Positions 1-5,762 of a DNA stretch of 16,864 nt are shown piece after piece. The translations under genes were made by a program, and so were the position numbers. The stretch is from Microbacteriaceae bacterium (GTDB lineage Bacteria > Actinomycetota > Actinomycetes > Actinomycetales > Microbacteriaceae). Numbering within the stretch: position 1 is the stretch's first letter; each line of letters starts with the position of its first letter. The stretch lies in contig JALRLI010000018.1 in NCBI GenBank assembly GCA_023254555.1, positions 1 through 16,864 of the forward strand. The letters are read 5' to 3'. Under the pieces are notes generated by a model. That model saw only the letters and a list, made by a program, of their open reading frames with translations, was not told where the DNA came from and did not search any database.

Positions 1-670
1 CGGTATTTCCGTATTTATTGAGCGACACATCATCTATTCCAGAATTGGAATATTCAGCAAACGAGACGAGTGAAAACTTCACACCCTCCACATCCGCGTA
101 TCTGATGGTGTTTTGTTCTTCGGCGCTCCGGTTCGCTCCTGAGATCATCAGGGGGTCGAGCGTATCCCACAGGTCACGCGTGAGCGTGATTCCCGCAGGG
201 CCGACATCACCGGCGTGGTTGGTCGCAAGGTTTATGGCGTTACAACCAACTTCGGTTCTCAGATCTACGGCAAACTGTTTTGGAGCATTGAACACCGGGT
301 AGCCCGAGATGCCCATCTCTTCGCCAGCACTTGGCACCTCTTGGTTGCAGAACACGACATCCGAGCCCTTATAGATTGGCAGGATGTTCGTGAAGAACTG
401 CCCGTAATCATATGTTCCATCGGCCTGGAGCGCATTTTTATTCACCGCGTCATGCGGGAGCATGTCTCCCATCGCGGCCACCTTGAGAACTGTCTTGGGC
501 TTCGGAGTAGGGGTTGCTGATTGAGTTGCTTTTGAGGCCTTCGGCACGTCGGCGGGCGTCTGGTTGAGCATCCACCACGTTGCTCCGGCTGCCCCACCGA
601 GCACGAGCACCGCGGCAACCACAATCGCAATCACGCCCTTGCGGGTGAGCTTGGTGCCAGATTTAGCCAT
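1..670 (-). CDS. CapA family protein (PGA_cap-type metallophosphatase fold), 3' end outside window
   Basis: The frame reads from ATG at 668-670 leftwards with no stop through base 1, giving 223 codons; the C-terminus lies outside the window. Residues 1-10 are basic and are followed by a hydrophobic segment (about 11-34) that acts as signal anchor. A Thr/Pro/Lys-rich linker (about 38-60) follows, then the catalytic-type domain. Family motifs seen are GDMLPHD (68-74), CNQEVP (108-113), GYPVFNAP (123-130) and INLATNHAGDVG (146-157); these correspond to the Asp, Glu and Asn-His metal-site blocks of CapA/PgsA-like proteins. CapA takes part in poly-gamma-glutamate capsule synthesis in Bacillus, but most actinobacterial homologues have unproved roles, so only the family is claimed. 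It is divergent from the VanY-like gene. It has a leaderless-type promoter and no clear Shine-Dalgarno sequence. Confidence 0.88.
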   Translation of the reverse strand, partial: MAKSGTKLTRKGVIAIVVAAVLVLGGAAGATWWMLNQTPADVPKASKATQSATPTPKPKTVLKVAAMGDMLPHDAVNKNALQADGTYDYGQFFTNILPIYKGSDVVFCNQEVPSAGEEMGISGYPVFNAPKQFAVDLRTEVGCNAINLATNHAGDVGPAGITLTRDLWDTLDPLMISGANRSAEEQNTIRYADVEGVKFSLVSFAEYSNSGIDDVSLNKYGNT

Positions 671-676
671 ATTTCA

Positions 677-682
677 AACCTA
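677..682 (-). promoter_or_regulatory. -10 element (TAGGTT) of a leaderless CapA promoter
   Basis: On the minus strand TAGGTT is followed by exactly six bases and then the ATG of the CapA gene. Transcription from such a -10 would begin at or next to the start codon. No recognisable -35 or Shine-Dalgarno sequence is present. Confidence 0.6.
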
Positions 683-699
683 CTCGCCAGTGGTGACAA

Positions 700-710
700 T
701 TCGCTGCGAA
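700..710. repeat. Short palindrome in the divergent CapA/VanY promoter region
   Basis: The 11-base sequence TTCGCTGCGAA is a perfect inverted repeat of 5 bp around a central T. It lies between the two divergent -10 elements, near where both -35 regions would fall, so it could be an operator. At this length chance is a real alternative. Confidence 0.3.
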
Positions 711-718
711 GAGAAACG

Positions 719-724
719 TATTGT
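719..724 (+). promoter_or_regulatory. -10 element (TATTGT) of a leaderless promoter for the VanY-like gene
   Basis: TATTGT is followed by exactly six bases (TGAACT) and then ATG at 731. The spacing matches leaderless transcription and there is no good Shine-Dalgarno sequence. Confidence 0.6.
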
Positions 725-730
725 TGAACT

Positions 731-1486
731 ATGCGCACACAGAAAAACCCCCTCTGGATTACGGCGGTTCTTTCAGCGGCAACCCTGCTCACAGTCACAG
801 GATGCGCATCTGCTGAGACCTCTCAACCCAAAACCTCCAGCGCAACCAAAACTGCCACAGCAACGCCCACACCGACGTTCGACAAGACCGCCCATTCAAT
901 CGACGACCCGTCGTCAATCTGGGTGGTGAGCAATAAGCTTCGGCCGCTGAATCCGATCGACTTCAGGCCTGCGAATCTGAGCATGCCGGTCGGCGTTGAG
1001 AACGAGTTCAACCATCCGCTGAGCGAACCCGCCGCCCGCGCCGTTGAACAGATAGTGGCTGCAGCCGCTGCGGAAGGCGTGAGCATGCACATCATCAGCG
1101 GGTTTCGCGACTACGGTTTGCAGCAGGGTCTGTACAACAAATACGTGGCTCGTGACGGGCAAACCGCCGCAGACACCTACTCGGCGCGGCCTGGTCACTC
1201 TGAACACCAAACCGGGCTCGCAATCGATTTTGATGACCATGGCAATTGCTATCTGAACGCATGCTTTGCAGAAACTGCTGCTGGCAAATGGCTCAGCGCG
1301 AACGCTGCCAAATTCGGCTTCATCAATCGTTATCCCGCCGGCACTGAGTCAATTACCGGCTTTCAGTTCGAACCCTGGCACTACCGTTACGTTGGTCCAG
1401 AGCTCGCAGCCGAGATGCAGCGAACGGGTGTGAACACACTCGAGCAATTTTTCGGACTGCCGAACGCGCCGACCTACGCCAACTAG
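731..1486 (+). CDS. VanY-type D-alanyl-D-alanine carboxypeptidase lipoprotein (peptidase M15B)
   Basis: This 251-aa protein has a short N-terminus, a hydrophobic stretch (about 8-22) and a lipobox ending TVTGC, with Cys25 as the lipidation site. A Ser/Thr/Pro-rich linker (about 26-60) precedes the peptidase domain. Domain hallmarks are SGFRDY (123-128), the zinc motif SEHQTGLAIDF (157-167; His159, Asp166) and EPWHYRYVG (214-222; third ligand His217). M15B enzymes such as VanY and LdcB trim the terminal D-Ala, or in LdcB the L,D-linked residue, from peptidoglycan stem peptides; here the enzyme would act outside the membrane. The ATG at 731 is chosen because the signal peptide begins there and the leaderless promoter spacing fits. 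Wall remodelling is the likely role; antibiotic resistance is not implied because no van regulators or ligase are nearby. Confidence 0.92.
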   Translation: MRTQKNPLWITAVLSAATLLTVTGCASAETSQPKTSSATKTATATPTPTFDKTAHSIDDPSSIWVVSNKLRPLNPIDFRPANLSMPVGVENEFNHPLSEPAARAVEQIVAAAAAEGVSMHIISGFRDYGLQQGLYNKYVARDGQTAADTYSARPGHSEHQTGLAIDFDDHGNCYLNACFAETAAGKWLSANAAKFGFINRYPAGTESITGFQFEPWHYRYVGPELAAEMQRTGVNTLEQFFGLPNAPTYAN

Positions 1487-1487
1487 T

Positions 1488-1512
1488 GCTCACTTAGCGC
1501 TCACAAGTGAGC
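1488..1512. repeat. Stem-loop between the VanY-like gene and trhO
   Basis: GCTCACTT at 1488-1495 and AAGTGAGC at 1505-1512 are perfect complements with a 9-base loop. It starts one base after the TAG stop of the upstream gene and ends five bases before the trhO -10 element. No T-run follows, so it is a weak terminator candidate; it could equally be an operator overlapping the -35 region. GCTCAC is also directly repeated at 1488-1493 and 1499-1504. Confidence 0.5.
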
Positions 1513-1517
1513 GAGCG

Positions 1518-1523
1518 TACGAT
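1518..1523 (+). promoter_or_regulatory. -10 element (TACGAT) of a leaderless trhO promoter
   Basis: TACGAT is followed by exactly six bases and then GTG at 1530. No Shine-Dalgarno sequence precedes the GTG, so the promoter spacing is the main support for this start codon. Confidence 0.6.
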
Positions 1524-1529
1524 AGTTGT

Positions 1530-2486
1530 GTGGCTGTTCCAAAGATTTTGCTCTACTACGCATTCGCCCCGATTAGCGACCCCGAAGCTGTGCGACTCTG
1601 GCAGCGTGAGCTCTGCGCGTCGCTGGGTTTGCGCGGGCGCATCCTTGTTTCGAAACACGGAATCAATGGAACTGTTGGCGGCGAGATTGACGCCTGCAAA
1701 CAGTACCTGCGTAAGACCAAAGAGTACCCGGGGCTTCAGGAGCTGAACGAGAAATGGAGCGACGGCACGAGCTTCATCGAAGACCAGCCAGCCCTGCTGC
1801 ACGGAGTCGATCGGCGAGCGCCATGGCGTCAGATCAGTGATTTTCCGAGACTCAGCGTCAAAGCCCGCGACGAGATTGTGAGCTTCGGAGCACCGGAGGA
1901 GCTTTCCGTTGACGAGAACGGCGTTATCGGTGGCGGTATTCATCTGAGCCCCGCTCAGGTGAACGAGTTGGTGGCTGAGCGCGGTGACGATGTGGTGTTC
2001 TTCGACGGTCGCAACGCCTTCGAAGCTGAAATTGGCAAGTTTAAGAACGCCATCGTGCCAGACGTCGACACCACACACGACTTCATTCGTGAACTCGAGA
2101 GCGGCAAGTACGACCATCTCAAGGATCGCCCAATTGTCACCTACTGCACGGGTGGAATTCGTTGCGAAGTGCTCAGCCCGCTGATGAAGTCACGAGGCTT
2201 CAACGAGGTGTATCAAATTGACGGTGGCATCGTTCGCTATGGCGAAGCCTTCGGCAACGAAGGTCTCTGGGAGGGTTCGCTCTACGTGTTCGATGCCCGT
2301 GGCAGCGTTGACTTTGGAGCCGGTGCCGCAGTAATCGGCAAGTGCGCGGTCTGCGGCGAGGCGAGCAACGTTCTTGTGAACTGCCAAGACGCATCTTGCC
2401 GGGTGCAGCAGGTTGCATGTGCCAGCCACCACGGTGATGTGTGGTGCGATGAACACGCATCGACCCCTGCCAACGCGACCGCGTGA
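1530..2486 (+). CDS. trhO: Oxygen-dependent tRNA uridine(34) hydroxylase TrhO (rhodanese family)
   Basis: This 318-aa protein starts at GTG. TrhO (YceA/UPF0176) hydroxylates U34 of certain tRNAs to 5-hydroxyuridine using molecular oxygen, in the cytoplasm. The N-terminal UPF0176 domain is marked by GRILVSKHGINGTVGG (36-51). A rhodanese domain follows, with DGRNAFEAEIGKF (159-171) and the active-site loop CTGGIRCE (206-213) containing catalytic Cys206. The C-terminal region (about 270-310) is Cys/His-rich (CAVCG, C285, C290, C297, C306) and matches the metal-binding tail of long-form family members. Length agrees with that form. The gene converges on hemD with 4 bp between the stops. Older annotation would call it a rhodanese-related sulfurtransferase. 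Confidence 0.93.
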   Translation: MAVPKILLYYAFAPISDPEAVRLWQRELCASLGLRGRILVSKHGINGTVGGEIDACKQYLRKTKEYPGLQELNEKWSDGTSFIEDQPALLHGVDRRAPWRQISDFPRLSVKARDEIVSFGAPEELSVDENGVIGGGIHLSPAQVNELVAERGDDVVFFDGRNAFEAEIGKFKNAIVPDVDTTHDFIRELESGKYDHLKDRPIVTYCTGGIRCEVLSPLMKSRGFNEVYQIDGGIVRYGEAFGNEGLWEGSLYVFDARGSVDFGAGAAVIGKCAVCGEASNVLVNCQDASCRVQQVACASHHGDVWCDEHASTPANATA

Positions 2487-2490
2487 CGAG

Positions 2491-3285
2491 CTAGTCGTTC
2501 TCGGCGTGCGTGTCGATCCTGTCTGAGATCGACTCGAGCAGTGCATCCAGGCTCGTATCGCCCGAGACTGCGCCGATTTTGAGCCCCAGCGACTCGGCGT
2601 GAGCTCTCGTTTGAGCGTCAGTGCATGCCAGAAGAGTGGTGGCAGGGATGTTCGAGAATTGCTTGCGCACCTGCTCGGCCACCGTGGCAGAGGTCACCAG
2701 TATCGCGTTGATGCGGCCAGACTCCACATCTTCGACCACGCGTTTTGGTGCTGGAACTCCCACCACCCGAAACGCGACTACTGGCGTCACATCGTGACCG
2801 CGCTCGATGAGGCCACCGGTGAGAACCGGTGTCGCAATGTTCGAGCGAAGGGTGAGCACGCTCAGCTTCTTATCCTCGTTAATTTCTGGCCACTCCTCGA
2901 GAAGTGCGTGCGCCGTATTCTCAAGACCGAGAGGCATTCGCTCAACCGTGTAGCCAGCGGCTTCGAACGCGGCTGCTGTGGTGTCACCCACAACCGCAAC
3001 CTTCGTCGACTCAGGAATGGTGGCGTTCTGGTGAGCAAGAACGTCAACTACCGTTGCGCTGGTGGCTGTCATCCAATCGAATTCTCCGGCGGCGAGGCGA
3101 GCCAGCGCCGCTTTGAGCCCTGCAACATCAGACGTAGACGCGAAATCAACGAGTGGCGCAACCACCGGGGTCGCGCCGCGTGCCCGAATGGCATCAGATA
3201 CGAGAGTTCCCCAGGAGCCACCACGTGGCACTAGTACTCTCAAACCGCTTAACGGCTTCTCGGGGGTCAAACCGATTGGCTCCAA
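2491..3285 (-). CDS. hemD: Uroporphyrinogen-III synthase
   Basis: This 264-aa protein matches the HEM4 two-lobed fold. The enzyme closes hydroxymethylbilane to uroporphyrinogen III with inversion of ring D, in the cytoplasm. Seen in order: an N-terminal LSGLRVLVPRGG strand (12-23), DWMTATSATVVDVL (about 70-83, the family's TSxN/TSAT loop), KVAVVGDTTAAAFEAAGY (about 95-112), a second half with LTLRS and ILVTSATVAEQ, and CTDAQTRAHAESLGL near the end. The only start near the expected N-terminus is TTG at 3283-3285, since an in-frame TGA lies three codons upstream; GTG within the RVLVP segment would cut into the first strand. Sequence identity in this family is always low, so the call rests on pattern and length. 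It is downstream of the DUF3618 gene by 88 bp. Confidence 0.85.
   Translation of the reverse strand: MEPIGLTPEKPLSGLRVLVPRGGSWGTLVSDAIRARGATPVVAPLVDFASTSDVAGLKAALARLAAGEFDWMTATSATVVDVLAHQNATIPESTKVAVVGDTTAAAFEAAGYTVERMPLGLENTAHALLEEWPEINEDKKLSVLTLRSNIATPVLTGGLIERGHDVTPVVAFRVVGVPAPKRVVEDVESGRINAILVTSATVAEQVRKQFSNIPATTLLACTDAQTRAHAESLGLKIGAVSGDTSLDALLESISDRIDTHAEND
2512..2533. repeat. Inverted repeat at the trhO/hemD convergent junction
   Basis: GTCGATC (2512-2518) and GATCGAC (2527-2533) form a perfect 7-bp stem with an 8-base loop. It begins 26 bases past the trhO stop and lies inside the last codons of hemD. With only 4 bp between the two stops, a hairpin here could help end trhO transcripts, but no T-run follows. 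Confidence 0.35.
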
Positions 3286-3373
3286 ATCACGTCAGAATCG
3301 TTGATTTGTCTATTCTGCCCCCGTTTCACGAATGCGCCAAAACGAGTGCGCGGATGCTCGGCTCGGCTCGCTG

Positions 3374-3628
3374 CTACTTGCAGCCGCATCGAGTGATGTA
3401 GCGAACCACTCCCCAAACGACTAAGCCGGTCGCGGCAGCCGCACCGGCAACACCGGCGGCAAAGACAAGTGGCTTCTTTTTGCGCAGCTCATTTGCCTTG
3501 TATTGGATCTCGGCGACTTTTTCGTCTATTCGTCGAGAGAAGTTCAGCTGATCAACGAGCTGGTCGAGTGTGTCGCCGAGCTCGGCCCGGAGGCGCTCGG
3601 TTTCAGGATCAGAAATCGTCTTCGTCAA
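3374..3628 (-). CDS. DUF3618 family small membrane protein
   Basis: This is an 84-aa protein: a charged N-terminal half with a DTLDQLVDQLNFSRRIDEKV-type helix (about 19-38), then one membrane segment (about 54-77, LVFAAGVAGAAAATGLVVWG) and a short basic Cys-containing tail ending RCGCK. This matches the actinobacterial DUF3618 pattern, whose function is unknown. The start is TTG at 3626-3628, supported by AAAGGA with 6-nt spacing; no ATG or GTG fits. The gene overlaps the end of the holin-like gene by 20 nt, so the two are probably translationally coupled. It is the third gene of a trio of small membrane proteins. Confidence 0.8.
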   Translation of the reverse strand: MTKTISDPETERLRAELGDTLDQLVDQLNFSRRIDEKVAEIQYKANELRKKKPLVFAAGVAGAAAATGLVVWGVVRYITRCGCK

Positions 3629-4016
3629 GGGTCATCCTTTCAGCGACTCGTTCGAAATCATGCTCTATGCGGCCGAGCGTTTCTTCTGGAACCGGATTAC
3701 CGTTCTGAATGCGGTTGACACCCCACCAGACGAGACCGCCGGCAAGGAGCAACAACGCGAAGGCCACGATAAGGGCAGCAGCCCACACTGGTAACGCAAC
3801 GGCGATACCCGCTATAGCTGCTGTGACAAATGCGCCGAGCGAGAAGAAGAGGATGAAGAGGGCTACGACAACGAGGAGTGCACCCCAGCCGAGCTTCTTG
3901 AGCTGTCGGCCAATTTCGCGCTTTGCGTTTTCGTATTCAACGCGCACCAGCGCTGAAACCTGAGCCGGCAATCGGCTCAGAAGTTCGAAGATGCCTGCTT
4001 GATCTTTCTTGGCCAT
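3609..4016 (-). CDS. Holin-superfamily-III-like membrane protein (Phage_holin_3_6 / DUF1469 type)
   Basis: This 135-aa protein has an amphipathic N-terminal helix (about 8-40, with VRVEYENAKREIGRQLKKLG), two membrane segments (about 44-68 and 74-98) separated by a short turn, and an acidic cytoplasmic tail ending in TLDEDDF. This is the usual arrangement of the actinobacterial 'phage holin family' proteins. Despite the name these are normally chromosomal envelope proteins, and no other phage gene is present here. ATG at 4014-4016 lies 3 nt past the stop of the YtxH-like gene. A role in membrane or cell-wall stress is inferred from the family's usual company, not shown by the sequence. Confidence 0.82.
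   Translation of the reverse strand: MAKKDQAGIFELLSRLPAQVSALVRVEYENAKREIGRQLKKLGWGALLVVVALFILFFSLGAFVTAAIAGIAVALPVWAAALIVAFALLLLAGGLVWWGVNRIQNGNPVPEETLGRIEHDFERVAERMTLDEDDF
3635..3640 (-). promoter_or_regulatory. Ribosome binding site supporting the TTG start of the DUF3618 gene
   Basis: Minus-strand AAAGGA lies 6 bases upstream of the TTG at 3626-3628, inside the coding end of the holin-like gene. This signal is the reason for accepting a TTG start. Confidence 0.6.
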
Positions 4017-4019
4017 GGT

Positions 4020-4406
4020 TTACTTTGTCTCGCCAACCTCAGCGCTCGCGGCAGCCGCAGGTTTTTTCGTGCCAGGTTTTTTCGCTGATGGCTTCTTTGC
4101 TGCAGGTTTCTTGACTGGAGTTGCCGGAGTCGTGGGCTGGCTCCCTGCGCCGCCCGAATTGCGGCTGCGGTTGAACGCGACGAGCGCGTCAACAAATTCG
4201 CGCCCCGCCTTAATCACAGAATCTTGCACATTGCTTCGCACATCCCCGAAGTAGTCACCCACTTGGTCACGTCCCTGCTTCACAAGAGTTGAATCCCAGA
4301 CGGATTTTGCCCCGGCTTTGATCTGCTCGTACCGTTCACGTCCTGCGCGGGTTCCAAAGATGTAGCCGACGGTCAATCCGATGACGAAAGCGATTTTGCC
4401 CCTCAT
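4020..4406 (-). CDS. YtxH-like small membrane protein with Lys/Pro/Ala-rich tail
   Basis: This 128-aa protein has a short hydrophobic N-terminal segment (about 3-18) followed by the YtxH-like signature VGYIFGTRAGRERYEQI (13-29). An amphipathic helical middle (about 30-80) and a low-complexity basic tail (about 93-118) with repeated KKP units follow. The tail resembles histone-H1-like or nucleic-acid-binding tails, which is only a compositional remark. The start ATG has GGAG 5 bases upstream (4412-4415). It is first of three tightly packed membrane-protein genes with 3-nt and overlapping junctions. Function is unknown; Bacillus YtxH is a general-stress protein. Confidence 0.78.
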   Translation of the reverse strand: MRGKIAFVIGLTVGYIFGTRAGRERYEQIKAGAKSVWDSTLVKQGRDQVGDYFGDVRSNVQDSVIKAGREFVDALVAFNRSRNSGGAGSQPTTPATPVKKPAAKKPSAKKPGTKKPAAAASAEVGETK

Positions 4407-4411
4407 GGCAA

Positions 4412-4415
4412 CTCC
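4412..4415 (-). promoter_or_regulatory. Shine-Dalgarno GGAG of the YtxH-like gene
   Basis: Minus-strand GGAG lies 5 bases before the ATG at 4404-4406. It shows that this gene has a leader and is not leaderless, unlike many neighbours. Confidence 0.6.
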
Positions 4416-4444
4416 ATTCTGCTGGCGCGATTTGCGTGCCTTTT

Positions 4445-4472
4445 AAAAGCGTACCGGTCTCTAACAGCTTTT
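4445..4472. repeat. AT-rich inverted repeat in the gap after the flavoprotein gene
   Basis: AAAAGC (4445-4450) and GCTTTT (4467-4472) are complementary with a 16-base spacer. In the minus-strand transcript the second arm ends in UUUU, a faint resemblance to a terminator, but the stem is short and weak. The same 81-bp gap holds TACGCT (4448-4453, minus strand), a possible -10 for the YtxH-like gene. Confidence 0.25.
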
Positions 4473-4487
4473 CATATTCCGTTTCGT

Positions 4488-5762
4488 CTATGCAATGCCC
4501 AGCAGGTGCCTGCGAACCTCCACGGCAAGGCTTTTTGCCTGGTTAATAGCTCGCGAGGTATCCCCGCCTGCGAGCCACAGCCCAACAGGTTTCTCGCCTT
4601 CAATCTCGGAGATTTCTGCTTGTATGCCAATCAAAGCATTTTCTTGACCGCGAGTCCCTGTGGGCGAGATTTCAATGCCCGAGCGCCGAATAATAGTCGT
4701 TGCTTGAAGAGCCGAATGCGCAGGAAGCTGTGTTGAGTCTTCGATTGACGCATGCAGTTTATTGAATATTCTCGTGATGTCAGCTGCATCAATGAGGCGC
4801 TGCTCTGAGCCCATCTCTCTTGCAGCGAGGCACACCTTATATAAGTGTTGCTCTGGCAATGCGCAGACTGAGACAGGCCCGTACTTTTCATCGTCGACCA
4901 TCGCAACCAATCCTGGTTTGAGTGCCGCAGCAGTACCGTCGATTTGAACAGTGACCGATTCTCGAACCGCGGGCTTGGCTGCCTCCAGCCAGCGTGCGAA
5001 GTTTGCATTGTGAACTGCGCCTGTATCGGGGATGTCATCAGCCACAACAATTTGCCGAGCATCCTTTTTTAGCTGCGCTACACGGGCGTCATTTGATTCA
5101 CCATCGAGCAATTCGATCTGCCAAAAGTCACAGGCCTTGCGGATTGCCTGTTGCAGATCAGTAACTTCATAACGCTTGGTGTGCTTTTGCCAGACCTCAC
5201 CCAGAGCAAGAACCGCATTCGCAAGCGACCCAGTTCGCGTCAGGGCCTCGTTAAGGCCGGGCGCCGCAACCGAAGCCTCGACCTGATCTGGCAGCAAACC
5301 GAATAGCTCGAACACCACAGGTTCGACCATGACCCTCAGCACTGCGCGACCCATTCGTTTTTCAACGAGCGTTCCAAGCTCTTTTTCTTTCCCGATTGTC
5401 AGCACCGGCTTGATGCGATCCAAATAGGCCTTCGTGGCGTTCCCCTTGCCAATGATTTGGATCACTGCTTCAGAGAGCGCCGAACTTGGGATACCCAAAA
5501 TGCTTTCTCGCGGTAATTCACGTTGGGTTCCATCATGTGCAACCACAAGCTGCGGGGTTGGCGGATGCTCGACGACTGTCACACCCTCGAGCTGCTCTGC
5601 CAGCCAGCGCAAGCCTTCATCGTTATCGGCAAGAGGAGACTTCGGAACGTCGATGCGGTCAGCAACAATCGCAACTTTCAAGCCCAGCTTTGCGCACTCG
5701 AGCGCGACCACGAATCCACTCAGGCTCGAGCCCACTACAACGACGTCTTTGGCCTTACTCAT
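4488..5762 (-). CDS. Divergent protoporphyrinogen/coproporphyrinogen oxidase-like flavoprotein (HemG/CgoX family)
   Basis: This 424-aa protein opens with a Rossmann beta-alpha-beta unit (6-33, DVVVVGSSLSGF then KLGLKVAIV). The glycine pattern is GSSLSG, where the family has GxGxxG, and no following GGR-type motif is seen. The middle resembles CgoX/HemY: a GTQRELPRESILGIPS block (78-93) and MGRAVLRVMVEPVVFELFG (137-155), which parallels the family's LG..VV.RLVEPL..GVYAG segment, followed by APGLNEALTRTGSLANAV (167-184). The C-terminal GLWLAGGDTSRAINQAKSLA (394-413) resembles the second FAD-contacting block. If active, it would oxidise the porphyrinogen ring before haem formation. Its start overlaps the CPBP gene stop in ATGAGTAA, indicating coupled translation. 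Family membership is moderately secure; catalytic activity is doubtful, and another substrate is possible. Confidence 0.62.
   Translation of the reverse strand: MSKAKDVVVVGSSLSGFVVALECAKLGLKVAIVADRIDVPKSPLADNDEGLRWLAEQLEGVTVVEHPPTPQLVVAHDGTQRELPRESILGIPSSALSEAVIQIIGKGNATKAYLDRIKPVLTIGKEKELGTLVEKRMGRAVLRVMVEPVVFELFGLLPDQVEASVAAPGLNEALTRTGSLANAVLALGEVWQKHTKRYEVTDLQQAIRKACDFWQIELLDGESNDARVAQLKKDARQIVVADDIPDTGAVHNANFARWLEAAKPAVRESVTVQIDGTAAALKPGLVAMVDDEKYGPVSVCALPEQHLYKVCLAAREMGSEQRLIDAADITRIFNKLHASIEDSTQLPAHSALQATTIIRRSGIEISPTGTRGQENALIGIQAEISEIEGEKPVGLWLAGGDTSRAINQAKSLAVEVRRHLLGIA

Noticed and set aside
731..1486. VanY-like gene as a vancomycin-resistance determinant
   Set aside because: There is no VanR/S, VanH, ligase or VanX nearby, and M15B lipoproteins are common housekeeping wall enzymes.
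2599..3234. 211-aa open frame on the plus strand
   Set aside because: It is antisense to hemD, shows no domain pattern, and has a composition typical of shadow frames (rich in Arg, His and Cys).
3609..4016. Holin-like gene as evidence of a prophage
   Set aside because: No lysin, capsid, tail or integrase genes are nearby, and this family is a usual chromosomal membrane protein in actinobacteria.
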